Assembly: GCA_022865865.1 (NCBI GenBank)
Contig: JALHTN010000682.1
Span: 1-10,263, forward strand
Length of the DNA stretch: 10,263 bases
Direction: 5' to 3'
Source of the DNA: Anaerolineales bacterium
GTDB lineage: Bacteria; Chloroflexota; Anaerolineae; Anaerolineales; UBA4823
A program made the translations under genes and the position numbers. Shown in pieces: positions 1 to 7,725 of this stretch; the first letter of the stretch is position 1, and each line of letters opens with the position of its first letter. The notes under the pieces are model-generated. The model did not search any database and was not told the DNA's origin. It saw only the letters and a list, made by a program, of their open reading frames with translations.

Positions 1-1
1 A

Positions 2-2488
2 ATCAATGCCTTGAACCAGGCTATTGGGGAAGAAGATTCCTTTGGAAAGGGGGCGCTGAGTATGCTCCAATCCCCTCAACCCCCACCGACAGAAACGATC
101 CTGACACCAATAATAAATGAGGTCGCCACAATTTCGGACAGCCTTATCCTTGTTCTCGACGACTACCACCTGATCGACGCCCAGCCAATCCATGATGCCT
201 TGAGCTTCTTGCTTGAAAACATACCTCCACGTATGCATCTCGTCATAGCGACTCGGGAAGATCCTCCTCTACTTCTTTCCCGTTTGCGCTCCCGGGGTCA
301 ATTGACCGAACTGCGCGCTGCGGATTTGCGTTTTACTTCCACCGAAGCCGCTGAATTTCTCAACCAGGTGATGGGCTTAGATTTATCAGTAGAAGATATC
401 AGCGCGCTGGAGAAACGCACAGAAGGCTGGATTGCTGGCCTGCAATTGGCTTCCATTTCAATGCAGGGACATAAGGACGCCAGCAGCTTTATCAAATCAT
501 TCTCTGGAAGCCACCGTCTAGTGTTGGATTATCTGATCGAAGAGGTCCTTGAACATCAGCCGGCGAACATTCAAAACTTCTTATTGCAGACTTCCATCCT
601 TGAACGGTTGCACGGCTCCTTAAGCGATGCGGTCACAGGCCAGGATAATGGCCAGGAAACCCTGGAAATGCTAGAACGCGCCAACCTGTTCATCGTATCC
701 CTGGATGATGAGCGTCGTTGGTACCGCTATCACCATCTCTTTGCCGATTTGCTGCGTCAACGCCTGCGCCAAACCCAACCAGAACAGATGCCGATTCTGC
801 ACCGCAAGGCCAGTGAGTGGTACGAACAGAACGGATTCATCGATGAGGCGATTGAGCACGCTCTACACGCTGAGGAATTCGAACGAGCGGCGCACATGAT
901 CGAAGAACGTGTTGATGCTTTATGGCAGCGTGGTGAGCACATCAAATTACGGCTTTGGCTAGATGGGCTACCTGATGAAGTGATCTTCTCCAAACCACAT
1001 CTCTGTATCTTTCACGCCTGGTGCCTGTTCGCCAGTGGTGAGCAGGCTTCAGCTGAACGGAGTCTCCAGGCGGCCGAAAAGGCGCTGGACACCAGCCCCG
1101 ATCGAACACGTGTCGCCTCGCCAATAGAACAGGAACAACTGACTGGCTCTGACAGGAAGAAGATTCAAGGCAGGGTGGCTGCCATCCGGGCCTTTTTGGC
1201 TTCTCACCAGGGAGATGTGCCGGGGATCATTCAGCAATCACAACAAGCGCTTGAATATCTACCCGAGCAGGACTCATCTTGGCGCAGCGGAGCAGCCATT
1301 GCCTTAGGGGATGCACACGGTATCAAAGGTGAGATAATGGCAGCATACCGGGCCCGATTAGAAGCGTTGGAGATGAGCAAAGCGGCAGGAAACATTTACC
1401 TGATCATGATAACCAATCTGAAACTTGCCTTAATTCTGAGGGAACAGGGCCGGTTGCAGCAAACCAAAGAGATCTGCCAACAACAGATGCAATATGCAAA
1501 TGAAAGGGGGATATCGCAAACAGTAGCGGTCGGCGGGCTAATGGCGTTGTGGGGTGAGGTGCTGGCCGAATTAAATGACCTAGATGGGGCAATACAACGG
1601 GCGACAAGCGGAGTAGAACTGACCAAGCGTGGCAAGGATGTGGCGATGATTGGATGGAGCTACTTGTGCCTAACGAGGGTCTTATTATCCAGGGGGGATA
1701 TGGTCGCCGCCGAAGAAATCATCCAAAAGATGGAGAATATCGCTCGAGATTATTATATGCCTCCCGGGATCATGAACCCGATGGCTGCCAGGCAAGTACG
1801 GATTTGGTTGGCACAAGATAAGCTGGATGTTGCAACCCAATGGGTGGGAGAACGTGGGCTGGACGTCGATGGAGAAATCCCGTTTTTGCGCGAGATCGAG
1901 TACGTTGTGCTAGCCCGGATCCTTTTCGCTCAAGGGCGGTTTGATGAAACAACCACGTTACTGCAGCGGCTGCTTGAGCCAGCAGAAGCGAGGGGACACA
2001 CAACGAGAGTGATCGAGATTCTGATGCTCCAAGCGTTGGCCTTTCAAGCGAGTGACGTTACAGACTTGGCAATGAAAGTGCTGGAGAAAGCCCTATACCT
2101 CGCCGAGTCGGGTGGCTTCATTCGTATCTTCGTGGATGAAGGCCAACCAATGGCACGCCTGCTCAACGAAGCTCTCGCTCGAGGGATTGCACCAGATTAT
2201 GTTCAGCGGTTGTTGAGAGCATTCCCTAACAGCGAACCAGTGCGGGCAACCTCATCACAAATGCAAGCTCGCAAACAGGATTTGGTAGAGCCGTTAAGCG
2301 AGCGCGAAATCGAAGTGCTCCAACTGCTCGCCGAAGGACTAACCAATCCAGAAATTGCTTCCAGGCTTTACCTCTCACTGAACACGGTCAAGGTTCACAC
2401 TCGCAATATCTACGGTAAACTGGGTGTCAACAACCGCACAAAAGCGGTTACCAGGGGGAAAGCTTTGGGGATCTTACCCTCAACCTAA
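2..2488 (+). CDS. MalT-like LuxR-family ATP-dependent transcriptional regulator, 5'-truncated by window edge
   Basis: Large STAND-type signal-sensing regulator of the MalT/LuxR class. The frame is open back to base 2, and the TTG at 11 is not a convincing start, so the gene begins upstream. The nucleotide-binding Walker A loop must lie there. Counting from the TTG, a Walker B strand (LILVLDDYH) is at residues 45-53, followed by a sensor-like strand (LVIATRED) at about 77-84. A helical region typical of TPR-like MalT repeats fills about 270-720. The C-terminus (about 758-825) is a canonical LuxR/GerE helix-turn-helix: [15 protein letters not shown], then [16 protein letters not shown], then [14 protein letters not shown]. 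In this family an inducer plus ATP drives oligomerisation and promoter activation; the inducer here is unknown. A strong terminator follows, so it is transcribed separately from the downstream genes. Its position beside three copies of one promoter repeat makes it a candidate controller of them, which is inference. The family call is very secure. Confidence 0.95.
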   Translation: MNALNQAIGEEDSFGKGALSMLQSPQPPPTETILTPIINEVATISDSLILVLDDYHLIDAQPIHDALSFLLENIPPRMHLVIATREDPPLLLSRLRSRGQLTELRAADLRFTSTEAAEFLNQVMGLDLSVEDISALEKRTEGWIAGLQLASISMQGHKDASSFIKSFSGSHRLVLDYLIEEVLEHQPANIQNFLLQTSILERLHGSLSDAVTGQDNGQETLEMLERANLFIVSLDDERRWYRYHHLFADLLRQRLRQTQPEQMPILHRKASEWYEQNGFIDEAIEHALHAEEFERAAHMIEERVDALWQRGEHIKLRLWLDGLPDEVIFSKPHLCIFHAWCLFASGEQASAERSLQAAEKALDTSPDRTRVASPIEQEQLTGSDRKKIQGRVAAIRAFLASHQGDVPGIIQQSQQALEYLPEQDSSWRSGAAIALGDAHGIKGEIMAAYRARLEALEMSKAAGNIYLIMITNLKLALILREQGRLQQTKEICQQQMQYANERGISQTVAVGGLMALWGEVLAELNDLDGAIQRATSGVELTKRGKDVAMIGWSYLCLTRVLLSRGDMVAAEEIIQKMENIARDYYMPPGIMNPMAARQVRIWLAQDKLDVATQWVGERGLDVDGEIPFLREIEYVVLARILFAQGRFDETTTLLQRLLEPAEARGHTTRVIEILMLQALAFQASDVTDLAMKVLEKALYLAESGGFIRIFVDEGQPMARLLNEALARGIAPDYVQRLLRAFPNSEPVRATSSQMQARKQDLVEPLSEREIEVLQLLAEGLTNPEIASRLYLSLNTVKVHTRNIYGKLGVNNRTKAVTRGKALGILPST

Positions 2489-2540
2489 TTGCCTGGGTGC
2501 CTGAAATCGGCATTGGCGGCAAATAAAATTATAAAAACTG

Positions 2541-2569
2541 ACAGGCCAGAAGAAAACGGCCTGTTTTTT
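2541..2569 (+). terminator. Rho-independent terminator after the LuxR-type regulator
   Basis: A perfect 7-bp stem, ACAGGCC (2541-2547) with GGCCTGT (2558-2564), encloses a 10-nt A-rich loop. The stem runs directly into six Ts (2564-2569). It lies 53 nt after the regulator stop codon and insulates it from the promoter cassette that starts about 20 nt later. Confidence 0.9.
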
Positions 2570-2589
2570 GATTCCCCTTCCAAACCTGC

Positions 2590-2710
2590 AATTAACCCCC
2601 TGAATAACACGTTCGGGGTATGACACTAATACCACCTCGTGGGTATGCTGTAAGCGTAAGATTTAATCAATCTCGGAATAGTCAAAAAGGCGAAAAACGA
2701 TGACTATTAA
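2590..2710 (+). repeat. Promoter-leader repeat, copy 1 of 3
   Basis: This segment is closely matched at 6118-6240 (copy 2) and, over its first 80 or so bases, at 7461-7542 (copy 3). A 23-nt core (2615-2637) is identical in all three. Copies 1 and 2 stay nearly identical through the untranslated leader, with one mismatch in about 38 nt after the -10. They also share the purine-rich ribosome site and the start ATGACTA. Because the copies are this conserved outside coding sequence and sit before different genes, they read as duplicated regulatory DNA rather than a mobile element. No terminal inverted repeats or target duplications were seen. Confidence 0.85.
2617..2649 (+). promoter_or_regulatory. 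Sigma70-like promoter overlapped by palindromic operator, copy 1
   Basis: The inverted repeat GGTAT-N7-ATACC (2617-2633) contains a -35-like ATGACA (2620-2625). Eighteen bases later comes TATGCT (2644-2649) as the -10. The same arrangement with the same 18-nt spacing occurs at 6145-6177 and 7488-7520. Expected transcription start is near 2656, giving a leader of about 44 nt before the ATG at 2700. Overlap of the palindrome with the -35 implies that a bound regulator directly blocks or contacts RNA polymerase. Which protein binds is not shown. Confidence 0.75.
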
Positions 2711-3275
2711 AGATAGTTTACAAACAATGGAGAAATCCACCTCAATCAGCCACTCATCTAATAAATCTCAAGAAGTATCTAAAATAAGGAAGGATTCCCA
2801 AATGAAAGCAATTGTTGATGAAACAGGACGCTCAAAATATATCTGGTTTATTATTGCGACTATGTCAATTATTATTTTTTTCATTGCAGCTTTCTTTATG
2901 GCATTTCCAGAAATCACATATGATGTTTCGATGGAATATGCTGGTTCATCTTTGACTTGGGAAAGTTTAGATGAAGGAAGCAAGGTTGCTATGCACTTTT
3001 TAATAGTTAGACCATTTTGGGACGAAATATTGTTTGGCATCTTGGGGCTGTACTGTGCGTGGGGACTCAAGAAGAGAGTGAGTTTCGCATGGAATCTCGG
3101 TATGTTCTGGGGCGTAATGATGCTAGTCGCTGGCATCACTTTAGGTCTATCCGAATTATTTATTGGAAATTGGCCTACTGTATGCATAGTAACTATCGTT
3201 TATAGCATCATTGGTGTGATTGCCCTGGGGTGTCTCCTCATCGTAAAAAAAGAATTCAAGAAAACCGCCACATAA
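2700..3275 (+). CDS. Small polytopic membrane protein of unknown family
   Basis: First gene of unit A, 191 residues as drawn. I do not recognise the family. About four hydrophobic segments are visible, near residues 47-70, 105-125, 132-155 and 160-183. A roughly 30-residue hydrophilic stretch lies between the first two, and the tail is basic (KKEFKKTAT). Residues 1-34 are polar and rich in Ser, Lys and Gln. The start is uncertain. ATG 2700 sits in the conserved end of promoter-repeat copy 1. ATG 2802 (residue 35) is in the same frame and has a better ribosome site (AAGGAAGG, 8 nt spacing). The segment 2790-2823, with that site and the codons for MKAIV, matches the start of MDR2 (5121-5154) at 30 of 34 bases, so the 5' end looks chimeric. 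Starting at 2802 gives 157 residues. MDR1 follows after 54 nt with no terminator, so the two are probably co-transcribed. Confidence 0.75.
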   Translation: MTIKDSLQTMEKSTSISHSSNKSQEVSKIRKDSQMKAIVDETGRSKYIWFIIATMSIIIFFIAAFFMAFPEITYDVSMEYAGSSLTWESLDEGSKVAMHFLIVRPFWDEILFGILGLYCAWGLKKRVSFAWNLGMFWGVMMLVAGITLGLSELFIGNWPTVCIVTIVYSIIGVIALGCLLIVKKEFKKTAT

Positions 3276-3329
3276 GCAAGAGCCTATAAAGTCTTATATC
3301 CCATTCATATGAAATAGGGGAAGATTACC

Positions 3330-4301
3330 ATGAAAGCGATTGTATGCACAAAATACGGACCACCGGATGTTCTTCAGCTCAAAGAGGTAGAAAAACCTAC
3401 TCCGAAGGACAATGAAGTACTGATAAAAATCCACGCGACCACCGTTGCATCTGGAGACGTGAGAATGCGAAGTTTCACATGGGCTCCCTGGTTCTGGCTC
3501 CCCGGGCGAATAATGTTTGGTCTACTGAGACCAAGAAGAACGATACCCGGGAATGAGCTGGCCGGAGAAATTGAAGCCGTAGGCAAAAATATGACCCGAT
3601 TTAAGGTCGGTGACCAGGTTTACGGAATTATCTGGAATGTGAGTTTTGGCGGTGCGAATGCCGAGTACATCTGTCTGCCTGAAAACGAGGTGGCAATAAA
3701 ACCGGCCAATATGACCTATGAAGAAGCCGCCGCTGCTCCGATTGGAGGGCTAACTGCCTTGGTTTTGCTCAGAAAAGGAAAAATCCACCGCGGACAGAAA
3801 GTTCTCATTGTTGGCGCTTATGGAAGTGTCGGTACATTTGCCGTCCAACTTGCCAGGTACTTTGGGACGGAAGTTACCGGGGTTTGCAGTACTGCGAATA
3901 TCGAAATGGTGAAATCTCTGGGCGCCGATAAGGTCATTGATTACACCAAAGAGGATTTTACCAAGAGCGGTCAGACTTACGACATCATTTTCGACGCGGT
4001 AATGAAGACTTCGTTTTCGCGTTGTAAAAACTCGCTCACGCCAAGGGGAGTCTTTATTACAGTTGACTGGCCTCTTCTTCAAGCCTTATGGACTTCGATG
4101 GTAGGCCGCCGGAAAGTCGTATTGGGGATCGCAAATCGAATTGAAGATTTGATTTTCCTCAGAGAGCTTATTGAGGAGGGGAAGGTCAAATCGGTCATCG
4201 ATCGATGCTATCCGTTGGCGCAAACTGCCGAGGCCCACCGGTATGTCGAAACAGCTCACAAAAAGGGAAATGTAGTCATAACTGTGGAGCATAACAAATG
4301 A
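3330..4301 (+). CDS. Zinc-free MDR-family NAD(P)-dependent alcohol dehydrogenase / quinone oxidoreductase (MDR1)
   Basis: Medium-chain dehydrogenase/reductase of the quinone-oxidoreductase-like branch, 323 residues, which is full length for the family. Residues 1-130 form the GroES-like catalytic domain (MKAIV, then [10 protein letters not shown] at 76-85 and GDQVYG at 94-99). The Rossmann cofactor loop is GAYGSVG (162-168), followed by [10 protein letters not shown] (196-205). The catalytic-zinc and structural-zinc cysteine clusters of classical alcohol dehydrogenases are absent. This fits cytosolic reductases that use NAD(P)H on quinones, enones or aldehydes; the substrate is unknown. Oddities against its paralogues are AY and S in the cofactor loop where the others have AS and G, and MKTS at 225-228 instead of GKTS. 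Residues 51-70 are aromatic and basic and could touch a membrane surface. The ribosome site AGGGGA (3316-3321) supports this start. The stop overlaps the next start as ATGA, so the following gene is probably translationally coupled. Confidence 0.93.
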   Translation: MKAIVCTKYGPPDVLQLKEVEKPTPKDNEVLIKIHATTVASGDVRMRSFTWAPWFWLPGRIMFGLLRPRRTIPGNELAGEIEAVGKNMTRFKVGDQVYGIIWNVSFGGANAEYICLPENEVAIKPANMTYEEAAAAPIGGLTALVLLRKGKIHRGQKVLIVGAYGSVGTFAVQLARYFGTEVTGVCSTANIEMVKSLGADKVIDYTKEDFTKSGQTYDIIFDAVMKTSFSRCKNSLTPRGVFITVDWPLLQALWTSMVGRRKVVLGIANRIEDLIFLRELIEEGKVKSVIDRCYPLAQTAEAHRYVETAHKKGNVVITVEHNK

Positions 4302-5074
4302 ATACCATCAATAGAAATCACCACGGGACTTACAGAAAAAACGCCAGATGGGCAGGCGGATTCTACATAATAGCGACGGCCGCGCCGATTTTAACCTTTC
4401 CCTTTATCGGATTTTTGGTAGGCGGTAGTGCCGGAGAACCGATCCCGGGGTTTCTGGTTCATATTGTTGCGAATGAAAATCAAGTCATCATCGGAATGTT
4501 GATTGAATTGACGTATGCCCTGGCGGTGGTTGGCATTATCGTGACGTTGTACCCAATCTTGAAAAAGCAGAATGAAACCTTAGCACTGGGGTTCTTTGCT
4601 CTCCGGTTTATGGAGGCCTTCAGTATGGTGATTCACAGCCTAATCCTGCTATCCCTTTTGACACTCAGTCAGGAGTATGTAGCCGCAGGACTGCCAGATG
4701 CATCCAATTTTCAGACCGCAGGTACTTTATTTCTAGCCGTCCGTGAGTGGGCGTTTCTGATTGGGTCTGGGATCGTTTGGTCGCTATCTGCCCTGCTTTT
4801 GAACGTTTTACTGTATCAAGGAAAACTCATTCCGCGCTGGTTATCCGTATGGGGGCTGGTTGGGGCCGCAGTGTTGTTCGCAGCTTATCTGTTTGTGTTT
4901 TTCGGTTTCCATTTAACTGAATTTCTATTTCTTCCCATCGGCGTGCAAGAAATGGTATTTGCGGTATGGCTGATAGTAAAGGGTTTTAATCCATCTGCAA
5001 TCGCGTTCGAATCTCAAAAAAGAAACAACAAGAGTGTAACGGCTCAGTCATGGAGTAGTGACGTTTCAACTTAA
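4298..5074 (+). CDS. DUF4386 family integral membrane protein
   Basis: 258 residues with about six membrane-spanning segments, near 20-42, 62-86, 95-122, 143-173, 182-203 and 206-230. The order of segments, the RFME motif in helix 3 (103-106) and the stretch [14 protein letters not shown] (177-190) are typical of DUF4386, a bacterial family of unknown function. The polar, Ser/Asn-rich C-terminal tail (about 231-258) is probably soluble. Its start codon overlaps the MDR1 stop (ATGA at 4298-4301), the clearest sign of operon organisation in the window. It has no strong ribosome site of its own, consistent with coupling. MDR2 starts 58 nt after its stop. The function is unknown; the tight pairing with MDR enzymes suggests a shared process at the membrane, which is inference. 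Confidence 0.9.
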   Translation: MNTINRNHHGTYRKNARWAGGFYIIATAAPILTFPFIGFLVGGSAGEPIPGFLVHIVANENQVIIGMLIELTYALAVVGIIVTLYPILKKQNETLALGFFALRFMEAFSMVIHSLILLSLLTLSQEYVAAGLPDASNFQTAGTLFLAVREWAFLIGSGIVWSLSALLLNVLLYQGKLIPRWLSVWGLVGAAVLFAAYLFVFFGFHLTEFLFLPIGVQEMVFAVWLIVKGFNPSAIAFESQKRNNKSVTAQSWSSDVST

Positions 5075-5132
5075 TGTCACCCTGATCCCCGACAGGGAAA
5101 TGAAGGATCTCTAAATATGAAAGGATACCAAA

Positions 5133-6098
5133 ATGAAAGCCATTGTTTATGAAAAATACGGACCTCCGGAGGTTCTTCAACTCAAAGAAGTAGAAAAACC
5201 TATCCCCAAGGAGAATGAAGTACTGGTCAAAATCAACGCGACCAGTGTCACGAAATACGACTGTTGGATGCGGAGCTGCACCGCCCCGCCCGGGTTTGGG
5301 CTCTTGATGCGTATCGCATCCGGGAGAAAACCCAAGCAACCGGTACTGGGCACGGAGCTAGCTGGAGAAATTGAAACAGTGGGGACAGATGTAACCCGAT
5401 TAAAAGTAGGCGACCAGGTTTACGGATACCCGGGGATGAATTTAGGTGCGTATGCTGAGTACATCTGTTTGCCTGAAGAAGCAGTGGCAATTAAACCGGC
5501 TAATGTGACCTACGCAGAGGCTGCCGCAGTCCTGCAAGGAGCATTGACCGCCTGGTTCTTTCTGCGAAAAGCCAATATCCAGCGCGGGGATAAAGTCCTT
5601 ATCTTCGGCGCTTCTGGCGGAGTCGGAGGGTATGCAGTCCAGTTTGCCAAGCACCACTTTGATGCCGAGGTAACCGGGGTCTGCAGCACCCCAAAACTAG
5701 AGTTTGTGAAATCTCTAGGAGCCGATCAAATCATTGATTACACCAATGAGGATTTCACTCAAAACGGCCAGATCTATGACATCATTTTTGATACGGTTGG
5801 TAAGACTTCTGTTTCCCGCACCATAAGATCACTGAAGGAAGAAGGCTGGTATCTATTAGCCACTTTTGGGCTACCAATGCTCGTCCAATTGGTATGGTTC
5901 TCAAAGAGAAGCAGCCGAAATTTCGAATTCGGGACACTTGAAGAGAAAACCGAAGATCTGATTTTCCTGAAAGGTCTCATTGAAACGGGCGCGATCAAAC
6001 CAGTCATCGATCGATGCTATTCGCTGGAACAGGCTGCTGAGGCCCACCGCTATGTCGAAACGGGTCAAAAGAAGGGAAGTGTCATCATCACAGTGTGA
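5133..6098 (+). CDS. Zinc-free MDR-family NAD(P)-dependent oxidoreductase (MDR2)
   Basis: Paralogue of MDR1, 321 residues. It has the GroES-like fold at the N-terminus, GDQVYG at 93-98, and an intact cofactor loop GASGGVG (159-165). SLGADQIIDY (194-203) and VGKTSVS (222-228) follow. The classical alcohol dehydrogenase zinc ligands are missing, so it is expected to be a soluble NAD(P)H-dependent reductase of carbonyl or quinone compounds. The substrate is not deducible. It ends at VIITV and lacks the EHN-K or EHNSK tail of MDR1 and MDR3. Residues 41-72 and 99-106 differ most from the paralogues, while the first 40 residues and the region around VIDRCY (291-296) are nearly shared. The ribosome site AAGGA (5121-5125), 7 nt from the ATG, fixes the start. 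A weak hairpin (CCCTG/CAGGG, 5080-5097) lies between DUF4386 and this gene but has no T-run, so read-through is likely. It is the last gene of unit A, and no strong terminator follows. Confidence 0.93.
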   Translation: MKAIVYEKYGPPEVLQLKEVEKPIPKENEVLVKINATSVTKYDCWMRSCTAPPGFGLLMRIASGRKPKQPVLGTELAGEIETVGTDVTRLKVGDQVYGYPGMNLGAYAEYICLPEEAVAIKPANVTYAEAAAVLQGALTAWFFLRKANIQRGDKVLIFGASGGVGGYAVQFAKHHFDAEVTGVCSTPKLEFVKSLGADQIIDYTNEDFTQNGQIYDIIFDTVGKTSVSRTIRSLKEEGWYLLATFGLPMLVQLVWFSKRSSRNFEFGTLEEKTEDLIFLKGLIETGAIKPVIDRCYSLEQAAEAHRYVETGQKKGSVIITV

Positions 6099-6117
6099 AT
6101 GGGTGTTTCAAATCATG

Positions 6118-6240
6118 AATTAACCCGCGGAATAATACCTTTGGGGTATGACACTAATACCACCTTGCGGCTATATTGTAAGCGTAAGATTTCATCAATC
6201 TCGGAATAGTCAAAATGGAGAAAAAACGATGACTACCAAA
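6118..6240 (+). repeat. Promoter-leader repeat, copy 2 of 3
   Basis: Second copy of the regulatory cassette, with the identical 23-nt core at 6143-6165 and near-identity to copy 1 through the leader up to ATGACTA (6229-6235). It starts 20 nt after the MDR2 stop, with no terminator between, so transcripts from unit A may run into it. In this copy an extra ATACC (6135-6139) lies five bases before GGTAT, forming a second overlapping inverted repeat centred near 6142. Copies 1 and 3 keep only degenerate versions of that upstream arm. Confidence 0.85.
6145..6177 (+). promoter_or_regulatory. Sigma70-like promoter overlapped by palindromic operator, copy 2
   Basis: GGTAT-N7-ATACC (6145-6161) covers the -35-like ATGACA (6148-6153). 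After 18 nt comes TATATT (6172-6177), a better -10 than in copy 1. The predicted start is near 6184. The upstream ATACC/GGTAT repeat centres at about -42 relative to that start, the usual position for LuxR-class activators that touch the -35. The central palindrome lies at about -31. The position is only suggestive of LuxR-type control. Confidence 0.77.
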
Positions 6241-6243
6241 TAA
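6229..6243 (+). other. Aborted start of the acyltransferase gene: ATG followed by in-frame TAA at codon 5
   Basis: ATG at 6229 has a good ribosome site (GGAG at 6217-6220) and the same context as the start in copy 1, but reads M-T-T-K then TAA (6241-6243). The frame beyond the stop is that of the acyltransferase: IDKTNGKRLYFLDNLR leads straight into its first membrane helix. A single base change from CAA, GAA or AAA would explain the TAA. The next ATG (6257) is out of frame and stops after seven codons, so re-initiation there would not rescue the gene. Confidence 0.75.
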
Positions 6244-6309
6244 ATAGACAAGACCAATGGAAAGAGACTTTACTTTTTAGATAACCTCAGAACCGTTATC
6301 ATATTTTTA

Positions 6310-7392
6310 GTGATCCTGTATCATGCTGGAGGTGTATATAGTTTCCTGTTTGCACCTTTCTGGATTGTCGCTGATCCCGCAACCAATGAATTGGTTAGTA
6401 TTCTAAATATAGTAATCGATATTATTGTGATGCCTACCTTGTTCTTTATTTCAGGTTACTTGGTTCCAGCGTCCCTGAAAAGCAAGAAAGGGTGGACATT
6501 TGTCAAAGCTAAATTTACAAGGCTCATTCTTCCTTGGATCATCGCTGTTTTGATCCTAATTCCTCTATACAAAGTAATATTCTTGTTTTCCAGAAATCTA
6601 CCTCAAGAAAACTGGACCACCTACTTCCACTTCAGCAATGGATTCATCAGTCAAAGCTGGTTATGGTTCCTCCCTGTTCTGTTTTTGTACAACATGCTCT
6701 ATCTGCTTTCTTCTAAAGCAAATATCAGGATTCCAAACATTTCACTAAAGGTCGCTGTTTTTGGCACCTTTCTAATTGGATTTGTTTATAGCGTTAGCAT
6801 GGGTGGTATTCTCGGTTTTCGGAGTTGGACACTAACTCCATTGATCGATTTTGAAAATGAAAGACTGCTCGTGTATTTCATGATTTTCTTGTTAGGGTCA
6901 CTATGTTTTGGGCAGAAGGTATTTGCAGAAAAACCCCAAAGCATAACGCTTTATATTATTGTGAGTTCAACCGCCTGGATACCGATCACAATACACATCA
7001 TTTCACGGATGATTCCCTTCATTGCCCCAGAAGGTTTTTTGATTTCTCCGCTCGGAGATAGGCTAATTTTTTGGCTTAGTTATTACCTTTCATTACTCTG
7101 TTTGCTGTACTTGTTGGTTGAAACCTTCTGGCGGTATTTAGATAAAACCGGAAAAATCTGGAATGAACTGAACAAGAATTCTTACAGTGTATACATCATC
7201 CATGTGATCGTGTTAGGGGGGATCGCATTGCTCCTGCTCAACTCAGCCATGCCCTCGTTATTAAAGTATCTCACTCTGACGGTATCAACTTTTGTGGCAT
7301 GTAATTTGATAGTCTCTCTTTATCGAAAAGCAACTACTACAATTAAAATACAGAGAATCGAACGGAGGAACGTCAGCAGTAGTCAAATATAA
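6310..7392 (+). CDS. Acyltransferase-3 family membrane protein, N-terminally truncated by a nonsense codon (probable pseudogene)
   Basis: Integral membrane acyltransferase (Acyl_transf_3, OafA/OpgC-like). The family moves acyl groups such as acetyl or succinyl onto cell-surface glycans or other extracytoplasmic acceptors. Visible hallmarks, numbered from the GTG at 6310, are the active-site-type histidine in YHAGG (His5), the TLFFISGYLVP helix (43-53), the KFTRLILPWII motif (68-78), an LWFLP segment after FISQS, and a final-helix motif NSYSVYIIH near the C-terminus. Roughly ten hydrophobic segments are present. The family N-terminus RLYFLDNLR is encoded in the same frame at 6265-6291, upstream of any usable start. 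The natural gene would therefore run from ATG 6229 (388 codons including stop) but is blocked by TAA at 6241. The GTG at 6310 lies inside the first helix and has no good ribosome site. Unless initiation is unusual, the protein is probably not made intact. The sequence is AT-richer than the regulator. A strong terminator follows. Confidence 0.82.
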   Translation: MILYHAGGVYSFLFAPFWIVADPATNELVSILNIVIDIIVMPTLFFISGYLVPASLKSKKGWTFVKAKFTRLILPWIIAVLILIPLYKVIFLFSRNLPQENWTTYFHFSNGFISQSWLWFLPVLFLYNMLYLLSSKANIRIPNISLKVAVFGTFLIGFVYSVSMGGILGFRSWTLTPLIDFENERLLVYFMIFLLGSLCFGQKVFAEKPQSITLYIIVSSTAWIPITIHIISRMIPFIAPEGFLISPLGDRLIFWLSYYLSLLCLLYLLVETFWRYLDKTGKIWNELNKNSYSVYIIHVIVLGGIALLLLNSAMPSLLKYLTLTVSTFVACNLIVSLYRKATTTIKIQRIERRNVSSSQI

Positions 7393-7399
7393 ATGTAGA

Positions 7400-7430
7400 T
7401 GGCGGGCTCTAAACAAGCCCGCCAATTTTT
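7400..7430 (+). terminator. Rho-independent terminator after the acyltransferase
   Basis: An eight-base GC-rich stem, GGCGGGCT (7401-7408) with AGCCCGCC (7416-7423), is extended by a T-A pair (7400/7424) around a 7-nt loop. It is followed by AATTTTT. It sits 8 nt after the stop codon and closes unit B, so unit C depends on promoter copy 3. Confidence 0.93.
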
Positions 7431-7460
7431 CCCCTGGATGTTACAATGTTCCAGGCCAGA

Positions 7461-7542
7461 AAATAACCCTCGGGATAACACCTTCGGGGTATGACACTAA
7501 TACCACCTGGCTGCTATATTGATAGTGTAAGATCCCACCAAT
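7461..7542 (+). repeat. Promoter repeat, copy 3 of 3, leader replaced
   Basis: Third copy, with the identical 23-nt core at 7486-7508 and recognisable similarity from 7461 to about 7542 (GTAAGAT..CA.CAAT is still shared). Past that point the leader of copies 1 and 2 is lost, including the ribosome site and the ATGACTA start. A different 180-nt sequence takes its place before the next gene. The break marks a probable insertion or recombination joint. Confidence 0.8.
7488..7520 (+). promoter_or_regulatory. Sigma70-like promoter overlapped by palindromic operator, copy 3
   Basis: GGTAT-N7-ATACC (7488-7504) covers ATGACA (7491-7496), with an 18-nt gap to TATATT (7515-7520). The start site is predicted near 7527, leaving an unusually long leader of about 200 nt before the ATG at 7726. 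The imperfect upstream arm ACACC (7478-7482) is present. This promoter would drive unit C. Confidence 0.75.
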
Positions 7543-7623
7543 TGTCAGCAGATTTTCCTTTAATAACCTATTAATGTGTAATGTGGTTTCTTATCGGATT
7601 GCTTTTCTTTGCCGCAGCATAAT

Positions 7624-7685
7624 ACCTAATTTAATTAAGGCTGTATACGGCATGTAATTTATAAGCCGTTATCCTGCAATTAGGC
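7624..7685 (+). repeat. Nested inverted repeats resembling an integron attC site (tentative)
   Basis: The outer arms ACCTAAT (7624-7630) and ATTAGGC (7679-7685) fit the attC pattern RYYYAAC...GTTRRRY, except that the conserved AAC/GTT triplets read AAT/ATT. CCTAATT and AATTAGG pair perfectly over 7 bp. An inner stem ACGGC (7647-7651) / GCCGT (7665-7669) encloses an AT-rich loop. The total of 62 bp falls within the attC size range. A small gene with its own ribosome site begins 41 nt later, as in gene cassettes. No integrase is in the window and the key triplets are altered, so this may be a remnant or a chance fold. Confidence 0.3.
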
Positions 7686-7725
7686 ATCATTATCTGGAAA
7701 TCAAATAACAGAAAGGATGGACACT

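Noticed and set aside
2768..3187. Reverse-strand open frame of 139 codons opposite the first membrane protein gene, and similar reverse frames opposite the regulator and MDR genes
   Set aside because: They lack ribosome sites and recognisable protein features, and lie wholly antisense to well-supported genes. They look like by-products of codon use.
5080..5097. Terminator between DUF4386 and MDR2
   Set aside because: The hairpin has only a 5-bp stem (CCCTG/CAGGG) and no T-run, and the two genes are only 58 nt apart, so an operon is more likely.
2590..7542. Promoter repeats interpreted as CRISPR or insertion-sequence ends
   Set aside because: There are only three copies, kilobases apart, all in one orientation and each with a promoter layout. 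There are no spacers, transposase or target duplications.
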